Part shown: piece after piece, positions 4,302 to 5,020 of the stretch
Layout: every line of letters starts with the position of its first letter
Numbering within the stretch: the stretch's first letter is position 1
From: DATAYF01 sp036272735
GTDB taxonomy: Bacteria; Chloroflexota; Ktedonobacteria; Ktedonobacterales; Ktedonobacteraceae
Length of the DNA stretch: 5,020 nt
NCBI GenBank assembly: GCA_036272735.1
Contig: DATAYF010000113.1
Coordinates: 1-5,020 of the forward strand
Direction of reading: 5' to 3'
The notes under the pieces: generated by a model
Told to the model about the DNA's origin: nothing
Database searches by the model: none
The model's input: only the letters and a program-made list of their open reading frames with translations
Translations under genes and position numbers: made by a program

Positions 4302-5020
4302 ATGAACGAAACCATTGGCTTTATTGGACTTGGCGCTCTGGGTCTGCCCATCGCACACAATGTACTGAAAGCTGGCTATCAACTCAAGATCTACAATCGC
4401 ACCGCCAGCAAAGCTGAACCGTTCAAGGCGCTCGGAGCGGAGATCGTCTCGCGCCCTGCTGATGCCCTGACTCCTGGCGGCGTGGTCGTCACGGTGGTGT
4501 CAAACGACGAGGCTCTGGAAGATGTGGTGATGAGCGAAGGGTTTTTACAGAATCTGGGAGCAGGTGGTATTCACCTCTCAATGAGTACGGTTTCGCCCAC
4601 ACTCTCTCGGAAACTGACCGCCGTGCACGCGCAGCACGGCAACGTGTACGTTGAAGCGCCCGTTTTTGGCAGGCCCGAAGCGGCGGCGGCTCAACTGTTA
4701 TGGATCTGTACGGCTGGGCCCGCAGAAGCCAAAGCACGCGTTCGTCCCCTGCTTGAGGCTATGGGTCAGGGCATCTTTGATTTTGGCGAAGAGATTGGTG
4801 CGGCTCTTATCGTGAAGCTCTGTGGCAACTTCATGGGTTCTGCTGCCACCACGGCGATGAGAGAGGCTTTAACAACGGTAAAGAAAAGCGGTGGCGATCC
4901 CCAAAAGGTGATTGCTATGCTCACGCAAACCCTGTTTTCTGCTCCAATTTACCAAAGCTATGGGCAGAGAATCGCCCTTGACCCTGAACACTTTTCTCAA
5001 GGGCCGCTCAGTTGGATACC
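4302..5020 (+). CDS. NAD(P)-dependent beta-hydroxyacid dehydrogenase-type oxidoreductase (3' end beyond window)
   Basis: 239 codons are present and the frame is still open at the window end; complete family members have about 280-300 residues. ATG 4302 is preceded by GAAGGA (4291-4296) at 5 bases. The N-terminal Rossmann fold shows IGFIGLGALG (5-14, GxGxxG) and IYNRTASK (30-37); the R33-T34-K37 set after strand 2 suggests NADP(H) preference. VVTVVSND and LSMSTVSP follow in the usual order. The substrate loop is APVFGRPEAAAAQ (119-131) where 3-hydroxyisobutyrate dehydrogenases have APVSGG. The presumed catalytic lysine is K172 in VKLCGNFM, with N176 beside it. C-terminal helices begin after that. 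The family reduces or oxidises 3-hydroxy acids and semialdehydes, and related branches act on imines. The substrate cannot be told from sequence. It is the likely target of the adjacent MerR regulator. Confidence 0.9.
   Translation, partial: MNETIGFIGLGALGLPIAHNVLKAGYQLKIYNRTASKAEPFKALGAEIVSRPADALTPGGVVVTVVSNDEALEDVVMSEGFLQNLGAGGIHLSMSTVSPTLSRKLTAVHAQHGNVYVEAPVFGRPEAAAAQLLWICTAGPAEAKARVRPLLEAMGQGIFDFGEEIGAALIVKLCGNFMGSAATTAMREALTTVKKSGGDPQKVIAMLTQTLFSAPIYQSYGQRIALDPEHFSQGPLSWI

Overview
The window looks like a gene-poor, rearranged accessory region of a bacterial chromosome. I infer, without a database search, a Ktedonobacteria-like member of the Chloroflexota. The reasons are an RHS-core fragment with a YVYAGDNPVNATNPSG-type ending, a DUF4291 fragment, an ISAzo13-family transposase, moderate GC with good Shine-Dalgarno (SD) sites, and dispersed hairpin repeats in the intergenic DNA. 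None of these is decisive for the lineage.

Left part (1-1040). Frame 1 is open from the first base to a TAA at 124-126 and may be the tail of an upstream gene. A perfect 22-bp inverted repeat (175-238) with a small nested hairpin follows. Next come a 16-codon possible leader ORF (319-369) and, with its SD overlapping the leader stop, a 149-residue four-helix membrane protein of unknown function (382-831). A 13-bp perfect stem-loop (898-931) lies downstream. A third copy of the inverted-repeat motif sits at 1014-1032.

Middle part (1041-2230). Two truncated genes meet tail to tail: the core end of an RHS protein on the plus strand and the 5' third of a DUF4291 gene on the minus strand. The latter still has its own start and SD. 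An intact minus-strand gene for a pyridoxamine 5'-phosphate oxidase-like flavin/F420-binding protein follows (1693-2211).

Right part (2380-5020). An ISAzo13-family element on the minus strand carries a transposase gene broken by one extra base. Beyond it is the best-organised unit of the window. A consensus-like sigma-70 promoter (TTGACA, 17 bp, TATACT) drives a cysteine-free MerR-family regulator. A 32-bp dyad, centred on ACGTTAACGT, spans the end of the -10 box through the SD of the regulator gene. A second copy of the core (TGACGTTAACGTCA) lies between the regulator and the next gene, a beta-hydroxyacid dehydrogenase-type NAD(P)-dependent oxidoreductase that runs off the window. The likely reading is a self-repressing MerR regulator that also controls the oxidoreductase in response to an unknown small molecule. 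I did not find a clearly new defence or mobile system. The dyad pair and the dispersed inverted repeat are the most informative non-coding signals.
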